A stretch of 64,000 bases of DNA from Candidatus Krumholzibacteriota bacterium (GTDB lineage: Bacteria; Krumholzibacteriota; Krumholzibacteriia; Krumholzibacteriales; Krumholzibacteriaceae). The stretch's first letter is position 1. Each line of letters starts with the position of its first letter. The notes beneath the pieces were generated by a model. It was not told where the DNA came from. It searched no databases and was given only the letters and a program-made list of their open reading frames with translations. The stretch lies in NCBI GenBank assembly GCA_016931295.1, contig JAFGEZ010000005.1:36152-100151 (forward strand). Direction: 5' to 3'. The position numbers were made by a program, and so were the translations under genes. Shown here piece by piece: positions 63,401 to 64,000 of this stretch.

Positions 63401-64000
63401 AACGTCGACGAGGGATACGTCCTCTTTCTCGACCGGCGGTTCCGCCTCGAGCGCGGGACCGCCGATTTCGCCGACCCGTCGCGGACGAACCCGATCCTCG
63501 ACGTCGCGGCGCGGACGCGGGTGACGAGCTACCGGGGCGCCGAGCCGACTGCGTACGACGTCTCGATCGTCATCGAGGGACCGCTCGACGAGGCATCGTT
63601 CTCTCTCGTCTCGGACCCGGTCCTCGACCGCCCGGACATCGTTTCGCTTCTCACGCTCGGCGCGACGCGGAGCGAGCTGACCGGCGAATCGGGCGGCGTC
63701 CGGGGCGCGCTCGCCGCGCGGGCGCGGGAAGTGACCAGCGCGCGCGTCTCGAACTACCTGTCGAACCAACTCGAGGGTTTCCTCGGCCTCGGCACGGTCA
63801 CGATCGAGGGAGACCTCTTCGATTTCGGAAAGCAGTGGGGACCGCAGCTCGTCGCCTCCAGGCAGCTCACCGGCCGGACGGTGCTCACCTACCGCACGAA
63901 CGTCGGCCACATGAACGAGAACAGCATCCGCCTCGAGTACCGCCTGACCCGGCGATTCTCGCTCGAGGGAGAAACCGACCAGGCCGGCAGCGCCGGCGTC
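60464..64000 (+). CDS. tamB: TamB-like (AsmA/DUF490) envelope protein, 3' end just beyond window
   Basis: 1179 codons to the right edge without a stop. The start is GTG with GGGGGAGA 3-5 nt upstream. One N-terminal transmembrane anchor (FVVVAAAVFLVMLAASLA) is followed by an AsmA-like start (ATGLEVSIERIETDLRSRLVVDEIVLRRFG). About 900 residues of long beta-taco repeats follow (recurring 'G.L.....G..V', 'A.GSFDR.TGAG'). The C-terminal DUF490/TamB domain reads GRVNVDEGYVLFLDRRFRLERGTADFADPSRTNP, LSLVSDPVLDRPDIVSLLTLG, FLGLGTVTIEGDLF and LTYRTNVGHMNENSIRLEYRL. Probably only a few residues are missing. It would span the periplasm and carry lipid, or assist barrel assembly, between the two membranes. 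Confidence 0.9.
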   Translation, partial: MGSSDGKRIRWPFVVVAAAVFLVMLAASLATPPGEELLRRIAVSRLRSATGLEVSIERIETDLRSRLVVDEIVLRRFGDAPGADALLSIGRADVSFRFRPLLRGRLDFRRIGIDSLRADLDRADIEPFLPAGPAGGGAAPGPPRVRFDTVTVEGIAARYRDGNLALSLQSPGLTVSAKADGGLDASIVATVSAHRGAGAVAVGVRVTGLRADIGTAPGGYRFTVAADTIVAAESDRSAALVSITADALLSAGDLAFRATAASGQAAGFHFGGLLAAGRIADGVAVVDSFGVAILDGRVEGSGRITADRSLDARLRLRSVALDPIRRLAGVFPGAESRWNASGGLIDGTLALAGRIDSLETIDVDASVTVAGVRMGGRPVPMAVLEAHLGGGRGSLQLRQERAEVAAEGSFARGNVSVDASADVPSIAPFAALAGFGGVDGRLRLRGTIRGNPASPAVDIALEGSGIDARGFPADTVAAAATIRGNAARLTRFFAAAAIDSLGTVPSAGDAGLSGSLRYEVRASGTPDSISAVFDVSLGRPALRGIALDTIDATGRYAGGAVEIERLSIGRDSLQAAGTGSFDRATGAGRLFLALLVHGEGDAPGRLAGDMEASARIDSTGLPLSGAIRAEGLDLALAAPLLPTGLAAAGSFSCDLDWVAARPAPGARGTVSVRGRIDAAAGGTRAIDSLAADLDVADASITVRRLSGRMRNVPVSATGGIVFAPEKRFLVDLAVVAAGAPAAACRGLVGRDTLSIELESPRLDVAVFSPLLPVPVDSGRVEARLRIGGRPGDPLVDGDLAVDGLSFRPSADIAVSGGRLRAGFDGRRVRIDTLVAGINGGRVSAAGVVEHRGGIPELIDLRAEAAGIEWNRQAVGRLSVVSADLACRPAGDGHRLSGEIVIGESRFVKALPPREIVAAARARRGAPPADRPDIIEKTAIEVRIRTGGDIWIDNNLARVRLSPNVSVGGTLARPVVTGRVNVDEGYVLFLDRRFRLERGTADFADPSRTNPILDVAARTRVTSYRGAEPTAYDVSIVIEGPLDEASFSLVSDPVLDRPDIVSLLTLGATRSELTGESGGVRGALAARAREVTSARVSNYLSNQLEGFLGLGTVTIEGDLFDFGKQWGPQLVASRQLTGRTVLTYRTNVGHMNENSIRLEYRLTRRFSLEGETDQAGSAGV

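Overview
The window is 64 kb of GC-rich (roughly two-thirds G+C) bacterial chromosome. It encodes a two-membrane cell: TonB-dependent receptor, porin, OmpA-type lipoprotein, TamB and many lipoproteins. Secreted proteins repeatedly end in a FlgD-like Ig domain opened by (Y/W)PNPFNP and closed by K(M/A/L)xLLR or a close variant. Other exported proteins end in a short (S/T)W(G/S)xxK...R tag. This combination at high GC points to a candidate phylum of the FCB superphylum (Krumholzibacteriota / Eisenbacteria / Latescibacterota-like). That placement is inference; there is no rRNA here.

Layout. 1-4.6 kb: 3' part of a giant secreted beta-helix protein. 4.7-8.9 kb (minus): CHAT-TPR protein, ECF sigma factor, anti-sigma factor. 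9.1 kb: tRNA-Lys. 9.3-13.8 kb (minus): M28 peptidase; a BlaI-type repressor with an M56 membrane peptidase that carries two TolR/ExbD-like domains; ssb. 14.0-16.4 kb (plus): membrane glycosyltransferase with a TPR-like tail, then a peroxiredoxin. 16.7-30.3 kb: mostly exported beta-rich proteins, plus a glycosyltransferase-TolB fusion and tRNA-Arg. 30.5-34.1 kb: secreted six-haem cytochrome and a CBM6-like gene broken by an in-frame TGA. 34.1-36.6 kb: zinc/manganese ABC importer. 36.6-43.0 kb: two lipoproteins and a secreted C39-like peptidase. 43.1-44.1 kb (minus): pentapeptide-repeat protein and a small unknown. 44.3-47.3 kb: TrkH, TrkA and an OmpA lipoprotein. 47.3-51.2 kb: cobalamin riboswitch, TonB receptor and secreted beta-propeller. 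51.3-60.0 kb (minus): complete phosphate regulon phoB-phoR-porin-pstS-pstC-pstA-pstB-phoU. 60.2 kb: tRNA-Pro. 60.5 kb to the right edge: TamB-like protein.

The functional themes are envelope biogenesis and secretion, uptake of phosphate, potassium, divalent metal and corrinoid, and envelope-linked regulation. Housekeeping-type promoters recur (TTGnnn, 17-18 bp, TATACT/TATAAT). Several genes put the ATG 6-11 nt after the -10 with no Shine-Dalgarno, which suggests leaderless mRNAs, while most others have strong GGAGG sites.

Gene-free stretches over 300 bp. 8908-9255 holds an ECF-like promoter, tRNA-Lys and its promoter. 22188-22729 holds a terminator, tRNA-Arg and two promoters; I see nothing else in 22308-22446. 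47265-47711 holds a terminator, promoter and riboswitch. 60035-60463 holds the phoB leader, tRNA-Pro and two promoters. No CRISPR array, insertion sequence, phage module, rRNA or replication origin was seen.
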